Virus record (IMG/VR): IMGVR_UViG_3300017765_000033
Location: 1-28,297 of that record
Origin: a virus
Length of the DNA stretch: 28,297 bases
Reading direction: 5' to 3' (one strand)
The notes under the pieces were generated by a model that saw nothing but the letters and a program-made list of their open reading frames with translations, was not told the DNA's origin and ran no database searches. Of the stretch, positions 1 through 6,613 are shown piece after piece. Made by a program: the position numbers and the translations under genes. Within the stretch, counting starts at the first letter, position 1. Every line of letters starts with the position of its first letter.

Positions 1-276
1 GTAATATTCATCACCCGTACTATCAGCAGGCAAACCAAGAAGCAGGACATTGGTGGACGCATCAAACTCTAATTTGACGCTCATTCCAACTGTTGCCCAA
101 TATATTCTTGCTACCGATACAGAAGTACAAGTTTGCCCTGCGCTATTTTTAGTAAGCGCAGAGACATCTACTTTTTTTACAGCCGACTCACCAGTGCCGT
201 CAGACACATTGGTAAATTTTAAAATCGCGGTTTTCTCACCATCTTGAATGGTTTGTGAAGTTACTGCGTCAGCCAT
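1..276 (-). CDS. Phage structural-type protein, C-terminus cut by window edge
   Basis: The frame is open from the ATG at 274-276 to base 1, giving the first 92 residues. The protein begins MADAVTSQTIQDGEKTAIL and continues with a beta-rich sequence containing FTNVSDGTGESAVKKVDVSAL. A strong ribosome site (AAGGAGT) lies just upstream of the ATG. I associate this sequence style with small conserved structural proteins of marine phages, but I cannot name a family. It is the last visible gene of the leftward operon and follows the 236-residue beta-rich protein by about 10 bases. The reading frame and start are well supported. The virion role is inferred from its neighbours. Confidence 0.75.
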   Translation of the reverse strand, partial: MADAVTSQTIQDGEKTAILKFTNVSDGTGESAVKKVDVSALTKNSAGQTCTSVSVARIYWATVGMSVKLEFDASTNVLLLGLPADSTGDEYY

Positions 277-286
277 GTTTTACTCC

Positions 287-997
287 TTAAAGTTCAGTTG
301 AGCTAGTACGTTCTTTTAGAGCGTGCACATAGTCTATTGTCATAGTCTTTGCAGCTGCTGCTCCATTTTGAATACCAAAGCTAACTGTTAATTCTTCATC
401 ATCTGGTGCATTAGTGTTCACTACTGTGCCAGCTAATACATTGTTTTGATAAACGTGAAACTTTTGATCTTTAGGATTATATAAATAACCAACAGTCATA
501 AAAGTATCATCTGCAACAGCATTTGGTAGATCTAAAGTAGATTGCGTACCATTTTTTTCTACTACAAAAGAAATAGTTGTAGATCCGTCACTTTTAATAA
601 AGAAAACACCGTCTGAAACATCTAATGGTGTTGTGTCGGTTATTTGTAAACCGCAAACAATATCAGATTGAGTAGCGTCGTTTGTTTTAAACCTGGAGTA
701 AAATCCTAGTTGTTTTCCAGCTTCATATTTAAAGCCTTCTTTTACAAGTTGGAAAAAGTCATGGTCATTGTCTCCAGCTGCGTTGGTTACTAATAGTAAA
801 CCACCATCGCCGTCAGCTAATGCCTCAGTTGCGGATCCTGTGCCATCCTCAGTTGTTGTAATAGTCCAATCCGAAGCTAGGTAAGTATCAAAATCATTAA
901 AGTAATCGTGATACTTGTGCTTGCTCGGTTGCTTTACGAGTCCTTCGGACCCAGTTGAACTGACGTTGGTGACGCCAGAGGTAAAATGCGTAGTCAT
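287..997 (-). CDS. Beta-rich phage protein, LamG/jelly-roll-like, probable virion component
   Basis: I start this 236-residue protein at MTTHFTSGVTN because AGGAGG lies five bases before that ATG. The longer frame adds an implausible N-terminus (MLRTWCSQWH) with no ribosome site. The sequence is rich in alternating hydrophobic residues, Gly and Asp. Segments such as GKQLGFYSRFK, VGYLYNPKDQKFHVYQNN and LTVSFGIQNGAAAAKTMTIDYVHA are typical of concanavalin/LamG-type beta sandwiches that often decorate phage capsids or fibres. There are no catalytic motifs. It is read from the promoter downstream of the capsid gene, so a capsid-surface role is possible but unproven. The fold call comes from sequence style only. 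Confidence 0.7.
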   Translation of the reverse strand: MTTHFTSGVTNVSSTGSEGLVKQPSKHKYHDYFNDFDTYLASDWTITTTEDGTGSATEALADGDGGLLLVTNAAGDNDHDFFQLVKEGFKYEAGKQLGFYSRFKTNDATQSDIVCGLQITDTTPLDVSDGVFFIKSDGSTTISFVVEKNGTQSTLDLPNAVADDTFMTVGYLYNPKDQKFHVYQNNVLAGTVVNTNAPDDEELTVSFGIQNGAAAAKTMTIDYVHALKERTSSTEL

Positions 998-1083
998 AAA
1001 CAGCCTCCTTTTAATGTGCCATTGCGAACACCATGTCCGCAACATTCATAAGTACAGTATCGATAATACCTTTTGGCTGTTAT
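994..1083 (-). CDS. Candidate 29-residue Cys-rich protein with a non-canonical (ATA) start
   Basis: A short frame reads (M)TAKRYYRYCTYECCGHGV, then RNGTLKGGCL and TGA. Its stop overlaps the next ATG as ATGA, and its last codons contain the GGAGG ribosome site of that next gene. The composition (four cysteines in a C-x4-CC pattern plus a late Cys, many Tyr and Arg, a Gly-rich turn) looks like a real small metal-binding or knot-like peptide rather than random sequence. No ATG, GTG or TTG exists between the upstream in-frame stop and this segment, so a start would have to be ATA at 1081-1083, and I see no clear ribosome site for it. This is a candidate only. Confidence 0.35.
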   Translation of the reverse strand: MTAKRYYRYCTYECCGHGVRNGTLKGGCL

Positions 1084-1099
1084 TTGTGCAACTAGGAAC

Positions 1100-1582
1100 C
1101 TAGTTTATTAGATCTTGCAGCTGCGCAATAGTGTCAGCTGCATTGATGTGAAGAATACCTATACCACCTGCATTGGTCCAGGCTTTAATATTTCTAGGCC
1201 TATCGTCTATGAGTATAGAACCAGGTTTAGCATAGGCTGCTTTTTGCTCACCTTTGAATGTACAGGTGATAACGACTCCTGGATCTACATGTTCTCTGAT
1301 CCAAGTGGTTTTGTCTTGTGCTACTTTTTTTCTATTCAGCTCACCAGTACAGGTAAGAATCTCCCAGTAAATACCAGTATCTTTAATGCCGTCAATCAGA
1401 TCTTGCATATCAGTCATAGGCGGTAGATCTTTGAATAGGCCTTTATTACTAAGTGCAATCTTATTGTCGTCATACAAGTTGTCAGTTAAAGGGCCATTCA
1501 AATACTTTGGACCTTGAACGCCCTGGACGAAGTCAGCTAAGACTCCGTCCATGTCAACAAATATTCTATTTATTGGTATCAT
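1100..1582 (-). CDS. HAD-superfamily 5'(3')-deoxyribonucleotidase-like phosphatase
   Basis: This 160-residue protein has the HAD phosphatase signature at its N-terminus: DMDGVLADF, with nucleophile Asp10 and acid/base Asp12. A Thr-containing motif II (LTCTG, about 76-80) follows, then a Lys in motif III (about 110-114), and IDDRPRN with the motif IV aspartates near 126-127. Spacing and length match the NT5C-like family, which removes phosphate from deoxynucleoside monophosphates in the cytoplasm. For a phage this would adjust nucleotide pools or recycle host nucleotides. It overlaps the 53-residue gene by 17 bases. Family assignment is strong; substrate specificity is inferred. Confidence 0.85.
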   Translation of the reverse strand: MIPINRIFVDMDGVLADFVQGVQGPKYLNGPLTDNLYDDNKIALSNKGLFKDLPPMTDMQDLIDGIKDTGIYWEILTCTGELNRKKVAQDKTTWIREHVDPGVVITCTFKGEQKAAYAKPGSILIDDRPRNIKAWTNAGGIGILHINAADTIAQLQDLIN

Positions 1583-1727
1583 TATTGTCCTTATCTAATT
1601 TATTTAAGAAATCTAACATTTTTATAGTCTCATCAAGCAAACCTTTGTGCTGTGAATATTTGCCTAGAAAAGCAACTGCTTTTAAATGGTTTGGTTTGTT
1701 TTTTACTTTTACTTTTACTTTTTCCAT
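1566..1727 (-). CDS. Small basic protein, 53 residues, unknown
   Basis: The frame begins MEKVKVKVKNKPNHLKAV and ends with LDKDNNDTNK and TAG. An AGGAG ribosome site lies ten bases before the ATG at 1725-1727. The N-terminus alternates Lys and Val over eight residues, and the rest looks like one amphipathic helix (LLDETIKMLDFLNKL). The 3' end overlaps the start of the nucleotidase by 17 bases out of frame, which suggests translational coupling. I do not recognise a family. The ribosome site, the operon position and the protein-like sequence support it as a gene. Confidence 0.65.
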   Translation of the reverse strand: MEKVKVKVKNKPNHLKAVAFLGKYSQHKGLLDETIKMLDFLNKLDKDNNDTNK

Positions 1728-1742
1728 TTTTTATTACTCCTT

Positions 1743-2051
1743 TTAATAATGTGCAGGACTGGCTGTGTTATTCCAATCAAGTTCACTAGGATCCTCTTCA
1801 TTCTCCCAGTCTTCGTATGTTTTTAATAATCTTTCATTAAGATCATGGAAGTTGGCATCTTCCAGAGCTGAGTGCATTGTTTCCATAATGTCTGCACCAT
1901 CCCATTTCAAATACTTGGCCACAATTATCCCAAGAGCATCTGCGTCAGTTACTCTTGGATCATTTGGATCAACGTATGCTGTTTGTCTTACCATCTTAAT
2001 AACCTTTGGCATTAAGTCTTTTATCACATCGTCACTTGATTTATATTCCAT
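1743..2051 (-). CDS. Acidic 102-residue hypothetical protein
   Basis: I choose the ATG at 2049-2051 (MEYKSSDDVIKDLMPKV). It overlaps the upstream stop as TAATG, and GGGAGG lies seven bases before it. The longer frame would run through the end of the DUF2958 gene. The protein is mostly helical by composition and acidic, with LGIIVAKYLKWDGADIMETM in the middle and a C-terminal tail rich in Glu, Asp and Trp. No membrane segment or known motif is visible. It sits in the small operon that begins at 2602 and is probably a cytoplasmic accessory protein. Function unknown. Confidence 0.7.
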   Translation of the reverse strand: MEYKSSDDVIKDLMPKVIKMVRQTAYVDPNDPRVTDADALGIIVAKYLKWDGADIMETMHSALEDANFHDLNERLLKTYEDWENEEDPSELDWNNTASPAHY

Positions 2052-2386
2052 TATGCTGCCTCCCTTGCATCGTTGTAATATTCTTCTAAAGTCTTTTCTG
2101 GCTCCCACCAAGTATCTCTTTCAATCTTCAAACCAAAAGGTAAATCAAGATTTTCTATTTCATTTAAACTTACATAACCCAGCTCTGGGCAACCAAAGCC
2201 AAGATCACAAAGGCCATACATAGTGTCTCCATCTTCTGCGATCGCTGCTATCAACCAAGTCTGAGCTCCCACTGGATTAAATAATTTTAACCACGGTTTT
2301 ATATCATTACCTGTCATAGTAACAGGCACAGGTCTTGCTCCAGCTCTTTTGAGCTTATTCATAATTTCTTTAGTTATTAATTTCAC
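2051..2386 (-). CDS. DUF2958 family protein
   Basis: This 111-residue protein starts with GTG. The opening MKLITKEIMNKL, the central WLIAAIAEDGDTMYGLCDLG, and the later ELGYVSLNEIENL followed by LPFGLKIERDTWWEP match the layout I know for DUF2958: a short start, a Trp-rich centre, a Gly-Leu-Gly block and a C-terminal ERD-x(4)-P element. The family is common on plasmids and phages and has no established activity. The gene ends in Glu-Ala-Ala because its last codons contain the ribosome site of the next gene. A G-rich site (GAAGGGGG) precedes the GTG and lies in the tail of the upstream zinc-ribbon-like gene. Confidence 0.8.
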   Translation of the reverse strand: MKLITKEIMNKLKRAGARPVPVTMTGNDIKPWLKLFNPVGAQTWLIAAIAEDGDTMYGLCDLGFGCPELGYVSLNEIENLDLPFGLKIERDTWWEPEKTLEEYYNDAREAA

Positions 2387-2602
2387 TTAATCTAACCCCC
2401 CTTCTTTTATCATTTTTAAAAGATCTTGTTTTTTTTCTTCCATGAAGATCTCACCACATGGTTCGCAAAGAACTTTGTCATAACAGAACTGGATTTTGTT
2501 GTTACCTCCAGCTGCGTCACCACCACATTTCTCACAAACCTTGCCATCATTGGTGCATGCTGCATCAATAATGTCATTACTACTTACTACATAATTAGCC
2601 AT
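2387..2602 (-). CDS. Small zinc-ribbon-like protein, 71 residues
   Basis: The start is the ATG at 2600-2602 (MANYVVSSNDIIDAAC), with CGGAGG just upstream. The longer frame would run back through the promoter region. The centre has CEKCGGDAAGG followed about 16 residues later by CEPC, a paired C-x2-C arrangement typical of zinc ribbons that bind nucleic acid or protein. The C-terminus is a short charged helix (MEEKKQDLLKMIKEGG). This is the first gene after the promoter at 2646-2674, so it heads the operon. Zinc binding is a reasonable inference; the partner is unknown. Confidence 0.75.
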   Translation of the reverse strand: MANYVVSSNDIIDAACTNDGKVCEKCGGDAAGGNNKIQFCYDKVLCEPCGEIFMEEKKQDLLKMIKEGGLD

Positions 2603-2645
2603 TCTTGCCTCCGTTTTTGTTTTTAATTTCAATTCCCACATAACT

Positions 2646-2674
2646 AATATACTAAAATATGCAACTAATTGCAA
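2646..2674 (-). promoter_or_regulatory. Sigma70-like promoter and operator for the 2602-1 operon
   Basis: On the minus strand TTGCAA (2669-2674) is followed by a 17-base spacer and TATATT (2646-2651), about 45 bases before the first ATG. GCAACTAWTT is directly repeated here with a 10-base period (2661 and 2671), which places both copies on the same helix face. A related block (TTGCAACTATTTA, then ATATTGATTT) lies in the divergent control region near 26695-26730, so the same regulator may act at both. Promoter strength and operator function are inferred. Confidence 0.6.
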
Positions 2675-2708
2675 CTATTTACACATAATATATTGATTTA
2701 TTTTAGGC

Positions 2709-2736
2709 AAAAAAAAGGGCCCTTTTGAGGCCCTTT
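2709..2736 (-). terminator. Rho-independent terminator after the capsid gene
   Basis: A perfect 8-bp stem (AAAGGGCC at 2714-2721, GGCCCTTT at 2729-2736) closes a 7-base loop. On the minus strand it is followed by a run of eight T. It lies 44 bases beyond the capsid stop and just before the next leftward promoter, so it separates the long late operon from the small 2602-1 operon. It is the clearest intrinsic terminator in the window. Confidence 0.9.
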
Positions 2737-2779
2737 GTTTGAAATACTTGAGTAATAAACGGTATTTCTAATCGTTCAT

Positions 2780-3697
2780 TTATGCACCTTGAGATCCGTA
2801 GATTCCTCTCCAATCAGAGAAACCGAATGAATATCTCTCTCTCGCTTTATATCTGATATTGCCAGTAGAAAAGTCTGGTTCCATTGAAGTCTCCATTGGA
2901 GATCTTTGGAACATTTTTAGACCTTCGCCTGCACTATTTACAGATGTAAGGATGAAGAAAGCATCTGGATCAGTAAGATAATGGTTGACGCTATAGCCAC
3001 CAGGTAAAACCCCAGTGTTTTTAATAGCGTTAATGTCATTATCAGCTGTACCAGATCTTTGCTGAGAGTTTAAGATTCTGTCAGCTACAAACACTAATTG
3101 TGGTGGTACCACAAGTTTGTCAGCTTGGACAGAAATAGTTAAACCTCTATCATCCGTGAAAGTTGAAATATCAATCAATGCGTCTTCTAATGAAGCCTCA
3201 TTTAAGTCAGCCATAGTAGTAGCTCTGTTCGCAGCTGTTCCACCACCAGATAGTGTGTGGGCAGTGTTAATAAGTGATACTCCATCGCCTCCTGTGAAGC
3301 TAGATGAGAAAGCATTGTTTAAAACATCAGCGCCTTTAACCTCTTTGGTGTTAGCCATAGATTTTGCTAATGCTTTAACGTATCTTTTACCTAAAGAATC
3401 GTAAAGGTTGTCTTCGACTGCTTCTTCTGTTAAAGCAAACGCTAACGCAATCGTATCATGCGTATAACGTGCACTGTAACTTTCAGATGCGTTATCAAAT
3501 TGAACCCCTTGTCCCTCAGACTTAAGTGGTGCGGAACCGAATCCAGTTACTAAAACCTCTTCTTCAAATGCTCTATTTGAATCCTCGATAACGAAAATAT
3601 CTTCATATTCTCTCTCGTAGGAATCATAGGACATCCCAAAAAGTGCGTTTAGACCAGGCTCTAGCTCTTTCGCTAATTGTGCTCTTGAAATTGCCAT
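2780..3697 (-). CDS. Major capsid protein (HK97-like fold, Mu gpT-like type)
   Basis: This 305-residue protein begins MAISRAQLAKELEPGLNALF and has features I know from marine phage capsid proteins. An N-terminal helix leads to YEREYEDIFVIEDSNRAFEE. A long middle block (ARYTHDTIALAFALTEEAVEDN) is followed by GKRYVKALAKSMANTKEV. The C-terminal beta region carries YKARERYSFGFSDWRGIYG. A strong AAGGAGG site precedes the ATG. It follows scaffold-like, decoration-like and portal genes in the usual order and is followed by a strong terminator, as expected for the end of a late operon. The capsid assignment is confident; the exact subfamily is less so. Confidence 0.88.
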   Translation of the reverse strand: MAISRAQLAKELEPGLNALFGMSYDSYEREYEDIFVIEDSNRAFEEEVLVTGFGSAPLKSEGQGVQFDNASESYSARYTHDTIALAFALTEEAVEDNLYDSLGKRYVKALAKSMANTKEVKGADVLNNAFSSSFTGGDGVSLINTAHTLSGGGTAANRATTMADLNEASLEDALIDISTFTDDRGLTISVQADKLVVPPQLVFVADRILNSQQRSGTADNDINAIKNTGVLPGGYSVNHYLTDPDAFFILTSVNSAGEGLKMFQRSPMETSMEPDFSTGNIRYKARERYSFGFSDWRGIYGSQGA

Positions 3698-3712
3698 TTT
3701 ATTTTAGCCTCC

Positions 3713-4300
3713 TTATGCTAAACCAGCACTTTTTTGTCCACAGATATGATTCTGTATGACACAAAGTACGTTAGTATTTGATGATGAAACATCATCGTTT
3801 TCTGGATCCTGTGATATGTCTAACGCTTTTAAAGGCAATGTAGCAGTGGTATTACCAGTGCTCACAGCAATTTCAGTGTTAGAAATCCCAGACGAGGTAT
3901 CGCCAACTGGTGAACCATCAACGATTTCAAAGTTTCCAAACAAGTCGGCCACAGGCATTGCTGCGTCTCCTTGAATTTCAAAAACTACGTTGGGATCATC
4001 AACGACGCTTGCTATTATATCAGAAGCAGCGATGCTTCCAGGATAATAGTTTTTAAACACTTGTTCGCCAGATGTTGGATCAGTGTATTGAACACCGTTA
4101 AACACTCCGACAATTGGAACAGTACCAGAAGCTGCATGTCTACCAATTACACCGCCAGTTAGCTGTGTTACCAAGTCGCCTTGGAATATTGGTGTTGTTG
4201 CTCCACTAGCAATTCTATATCTGGATTGTCCACCAGAATAGGGTGCTCCGCTCATCATACGAACAGGTTTACATCCAAATGCGCTATCTTTATTAGCCAT
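3713..4300 (-). CDS. Capsid-associated structural protein, 195 residues
   Basis: The sequence starts MANKDSAFGCKPVRMMSGAP and is beta-rich, with many Gly, Ser and Thr. Segments include FQGDLVTQLTGGVIGRHAASG, ending with CVIQNHICGQKSAGLA. Proteins of this kind sit immediately before the major capsid gene in many marine phages and are thought to be decoration or capsid-stabilising proteins. A GGAG site lies upstream of the ATG, and the capsid gene follows 15 bases after the stop. There are no enzyme motifs or membrane segments. The role is inferred from position and composition. Confidence 0.75.
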   Translation of the reverse strand: MANKDSAFGCKPVRMMSGAPYSGGQSRYRIASGATTPIFQGDLVTQLTGGVIGRHAASGTVPIVGVFNGVQYTDPTSGEQVFKNYYPGSIAASDIIASVVDDPNVVFEIQGDAAMPVADLFGNFEIVDGSPVGDTSSGISNTEIAVSTGNTTATLPLKALDISQDPENDDVSSSNTNVLCVIQNHICGQKSAGLA

Positions 4301-4321
4301 TTTTATATTCTCCTATTTTAA

Positions 4322-4798
4322 TTACTTTTTTCCAAAAGTAACATTAGACTTTCTATCTGCATCATACTTAACGTACCTGCCGTCTCTCCTAGATTCTGTA
4401 AACATATTATTGTCTAAAGCCTCTTTTTTAAGACGGGTTTGATCTTCGTAATAAGCATTACGTTCTTCTTTGGTTTCGGTAGGTATTTTTGCTAATAGCA
4501 AGCCTTCACTATAAACAAGACCAGCATGTCTTCCTTCGTCAGCTGTAGGGTAAGAAAATTCACTAGGGAGATCAGTTCCTCTTACGAGTTCCCATCCCTC
4601 TCTAATTCTTCTACTTACGTTAGCTTTATCCTCTTGACCAAGCATGGATTCTCTTATCCAACGATATTCGTATCCTTCTGGTGGTGGAGGTGTTTCTAGT
4701 TTTCTTACTGGTCGCCATGGTTGTCTACGAGTATTTTTAGCGTGCTGCTCGGACTCACGAGAATTTCTGGTTTGTGTTATTTCTTTTTCAGTTGTCAT
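4322..4798 (-). CDS. Conserved phage hypothetical protein, head region, 158 residues
   Basis: The protein is highly charged. It opens with a disordered, Arg-rich segment, then RQPWRPVRKLETPPPPEGYE followed by YRWIRESMLG, and then a helical part (NVSRRIREGWELVRG). The proline cluster before YRWIR is a pattern I associate with small head-region proteins of short-tailed phages encoded between scaffold and capsid genes. Its start overlaps the scaffold-like gene's stop as ATGA, so the two are translationally coupled. It may act in capsid assembly. Function is not established. Confidence 0.72.
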   Translation of the reverse strand: MTTEKEITQTRNSRESEQHAKNTRRQPWRPVRKLETPPPPEGYEYRWIRESMLGQEDKANVSRRIREGWELVRGTDLPSEFSYPTADEGRHAGLVYSEGLLLAKIPTETKEERNAYYEDQTRLKKEALDNNMFTESRRDGRYVKYDADRKSNVTFGKK

Positions 4799-5703
4799 TT
4801 TGCCTCCCTAGATGCAATGCGTTGTTTTTCTTTAGCAACGGATTTTAGCCAGGCATCTTCTGTCATGCCATGTGGCTTTAGTCCACGGAGTCTGTCAACT
4901 TCATTTTTTGAAAATTGCACACCGTTCTTTTTGCCTTGTGTTTTTTGCCGACTTCCTGGGGAAGTGGAGGCGACTCTTTGCACAGCGGGCCTGCCCTCAC
5001 TTTGTTCAGCATTATCAGATCTAAGATCTGGATAAACTTTATAAACTCTATTATTTAACTCGTTATAATATTCATTTGAATCTGGCTCAAAACCCTCATT
5101 AACCAAATTTACATGGGTATATTGAGCGTATTGTGTAGCCTCTGGTTCTTCACCAAACCAATTATTTTTTGACTTCCACTCTAAAGCCTCTTGCGTTGGT
5201 TGTACCTGGGCCTGTTGTTCTTGCACAGGTTGTTGATAGTAATTTTGCTGTGACTGAGCGTAAGTCTGTTCAGATCTCTGTTTTGCAATTCTTACTTTTT
5301 CTTTTTGAATAGAAACTTCATTTTTTAAACTGTCAGCTTTTGACATAAGTTCAGCATCGCCTGCACCATGAGCTTTTTTATACAACTCATTAGCTTCACG
5401 CTCTTTTAAATTAATGGTTTCTTCTTCTTTTGCTAATAAACTATTTTGAGATTGAACTGCTTGGTTGTAATAAGCATGCACTTCTTGTTCTCTTTGCTGT
5501 AAAGCAGCCTCTAGTGCAGCTGCTTTTTCTTCGGCAGCTCTTTTTCTCTCATTTAGTTTGTTTATTCTTTTTGATACACCTTTAGTGTAATTTTCTAGTT
5601 CGTCGTCGCTTGAAGCCTCATTAGAAACCTCTTGTGATTCAGTAACTTCTACCTCAATATCCTCAACCTCTGGTTGAATTTGATTTTGTTCTTGTATCGT
5701 CAT
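4795..5703 (-). CDS. Probable head scaffolding protein
   Basis: This 302-residue protein is acidic and Gln/Glu-rich, and is largely predicted coiled coil. Residues about 45-155 are a long charged helix (NKLNERKRAAEEKAAALEAA and on), followed by a Gln-rich stretch (QQNYYQQPVQEQQ). The basic C-terminus (GMTEDAWLKSVAKEKQRIAS) resembles the capsid-binding helix of scaffold proteins. It lies upstream of the decoration-like and capsid genes in transcription order, the usual scaffold position. It overlaps both neighbours by ATGA. No protease motif is seen, so scaffold removal would need another protein. Identity rests on composition and position. Confidence 0.75.
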   Translation of the reverse strand: MTIQEQNQIQPEVEDIEVEVTESQEVSNEASSDDELENYTKGVSKRINKLNERKRAAEEKAAALEAALQQREQEVHAYYNQAVQSQNSLLAKEEETINLKEREANELYKKAHGAGDAELMSKADSLKNEVSIQKEKVRIAKQRSEQTYAQSQQNYYQQPVQEQQAQVQPTQEALEWKSKNNWFGEEPEATQYAQYTHVNLVNEGFEPDSNEYYNELNNRVYKVYPDLRSDNAEQSEGRPAVQRVASTSPGSRQKTQGKKNGVQFSKNEVDRLRGLKPHGMTEDAWLKSVAKEKQRIASREAK

Positions 5704-6140
5704 AAGCTCACTATATCATCTGGATTAAGTATGGTGGCAATCACTTCATCATCGTTGATAATGCGAACCTCTGCACCGTCCTCAAGTTTAAATCTCGAAC
5801 CAGAGTAGCGTCCGATTAAAACCCATTGCTTTTCTTCACACCAGGGTGAATCTCCGTATCTTTCTTTGTTGTTATAAGCTAAAGGTCCTTTTTTAACCAC
5901 ATAAGCTACAACTGTTGACAAAGCCTCTCTGTCTGTTGTTTGTTTTGTAAGAATAATGCCGCCTTCTGTTTTGGCTTTTCCTGCGTATGGTAGCACTAAC
6001 ATTCTCCAGCCAGTTGGTTGCGGCATACGATCTAAAATTGATTGATCTAATTTTTCTGGATCTAAAACCACTGAGTCTGGTTCAACGTATGCTTCTGCTA
6101 CCTTTTTAGCCATTACGTTATTTTCTTTAATATTCGTCAT
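5700..6140 (-). CDS. groES: GroES-like co-chaperonin
   Basis: This 146-residue protein carries a chaperonin-10 beta-barrel: GWRMLVLPYAGKAKTEGGII near 44-63 with a mobile-loop-like region, then GPLAYNNKERYGDSPW, WVLIGRYSGSRFKLEDGAEV and INDDEVIATI. That order (N-terminal strand, mobile loop, barrel, final strand) matches Cpn10. It would cap host GroEL to help fold the capsid protein, as gp31 of T4 does. The gene lies next to the scaffold-like and capsid genes, which fits that job. The first ATG is used because it overlaps the upstream stop as ATGA; an internal ATG (MAKKVAEAYV) is an alternative start. Confidence 0.85.
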   Translation of the reverse strand: MTNIKENNVMAKKVAEAYVEPDSVVLDPEKLDQSILDRMPQPTGWRMLVLPYAGKAKTEGGIILTKQTTDREALSTVVAYVVKKGPLAYNNKERYGDSPWCEEKQWVLIGRYSGSRFKLEDGAEVRIINDDEVIATILNPDDIVSL

Positions 6141-6319
6141 ATATTTTTTCCCATGTCACTTATTTCGTTTGCAATATAGTATAAAGCACTGAGCTCTCCT
6201 TGCAAATATTTATAATGTTCAATATCTTTTAGTCCACCAGACATCAAAGTTTCTTGTATCTGTTGTTCTCTTTGGGAGATTGATTTTTTGATACTGTCTA
6301 AAACAGCTATTTCATCCAT
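6137..6319 (-). CDS. Small helical protein, 60 residues
   Basis: The sequence MDEIAVLDSIKKSISQREQQ followed by an ALYYIANEI-containing helix suggests a small, all-helical, charged protein, possibly a helical hairpin. It overlaps the GroES-like gene by ATGA and follows the Lys-rich gene by three bases. Small proteins of this size are usual between portal and scaffold genes in marine phages, but I recognise no family. The coding call rests on tight operon placement and protein-like sequence. Confidence 0.65.
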   Translation of the reverse strand: MDEIAVLDSIKKSISQREQQIQETLMSGGLKDIEHYKYLQGELSALYYIANEISDMGKNI

Positions 6320-6322
6320 AAT

Positions 6323-6613
6323 CTATTTAGTTTTTTTCTTGGTTGCTTTTTTAGTTGTTGTTTTTTTCTTTGCAACTGATTTTTTTACTGTAGATTTTTT
6401 CTTTGTTGTTGTTTTTTTAACAACTTGTTTTTCTTCTACTGGCACTTCACCATTAATCATTGCTATTTTCTTTTCGATTCTAGCCATATTTTCTTGGTGT
6501 GCTTTATCTTCTGCCTCTTGTTTCTGTTTTAACTGCATGGCTTCTTGCTCACGCAGCTGTTTTTTTTCAGCTTTTAATTTTTTTTGTGCTTCTAATTTGT
6601 AAGATGTTGTCAT
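6323..6613 (-). CDS. Lys-rich protein with histone-H1-like tail
   Basis: Residues 1-60 form a charged coiled coil (AQKKLKAEKKQLREQEAM and on). The last 35 residues are almost only Lys, Thr, Ser, Val and Ala, in repeats of the KKTTTKKK type, as in bacterial histone-H1-like proteins and AlgP-like tails. Such tails bind DNA by charge. Placed directly after the portal gene with an ATGA overlap, it could condense phage DNA, act in the head, or bind scaffold. There is no signal peptide or membrane segment. The DNA-binding idea comes from composition alone. Confidence 0.7.
   Translation of the reverse strand: MTTSYKLEAQKKLKAEKKQLREQEAMQLKQKQEAEDKAHQENMARIEKKIAMINGEVPVEEKQVVKKTTTKKKSTVKKSVAKKKTTTKKATKKKTK

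Noticed and set aside
1090-1105. Inverted repeat AACTAGG-AA-CCTAGTT as a terminator
   Set aside because: The 7-bp stem has a 2-base loop, no T-run follows, and it overlaps coding sequence.
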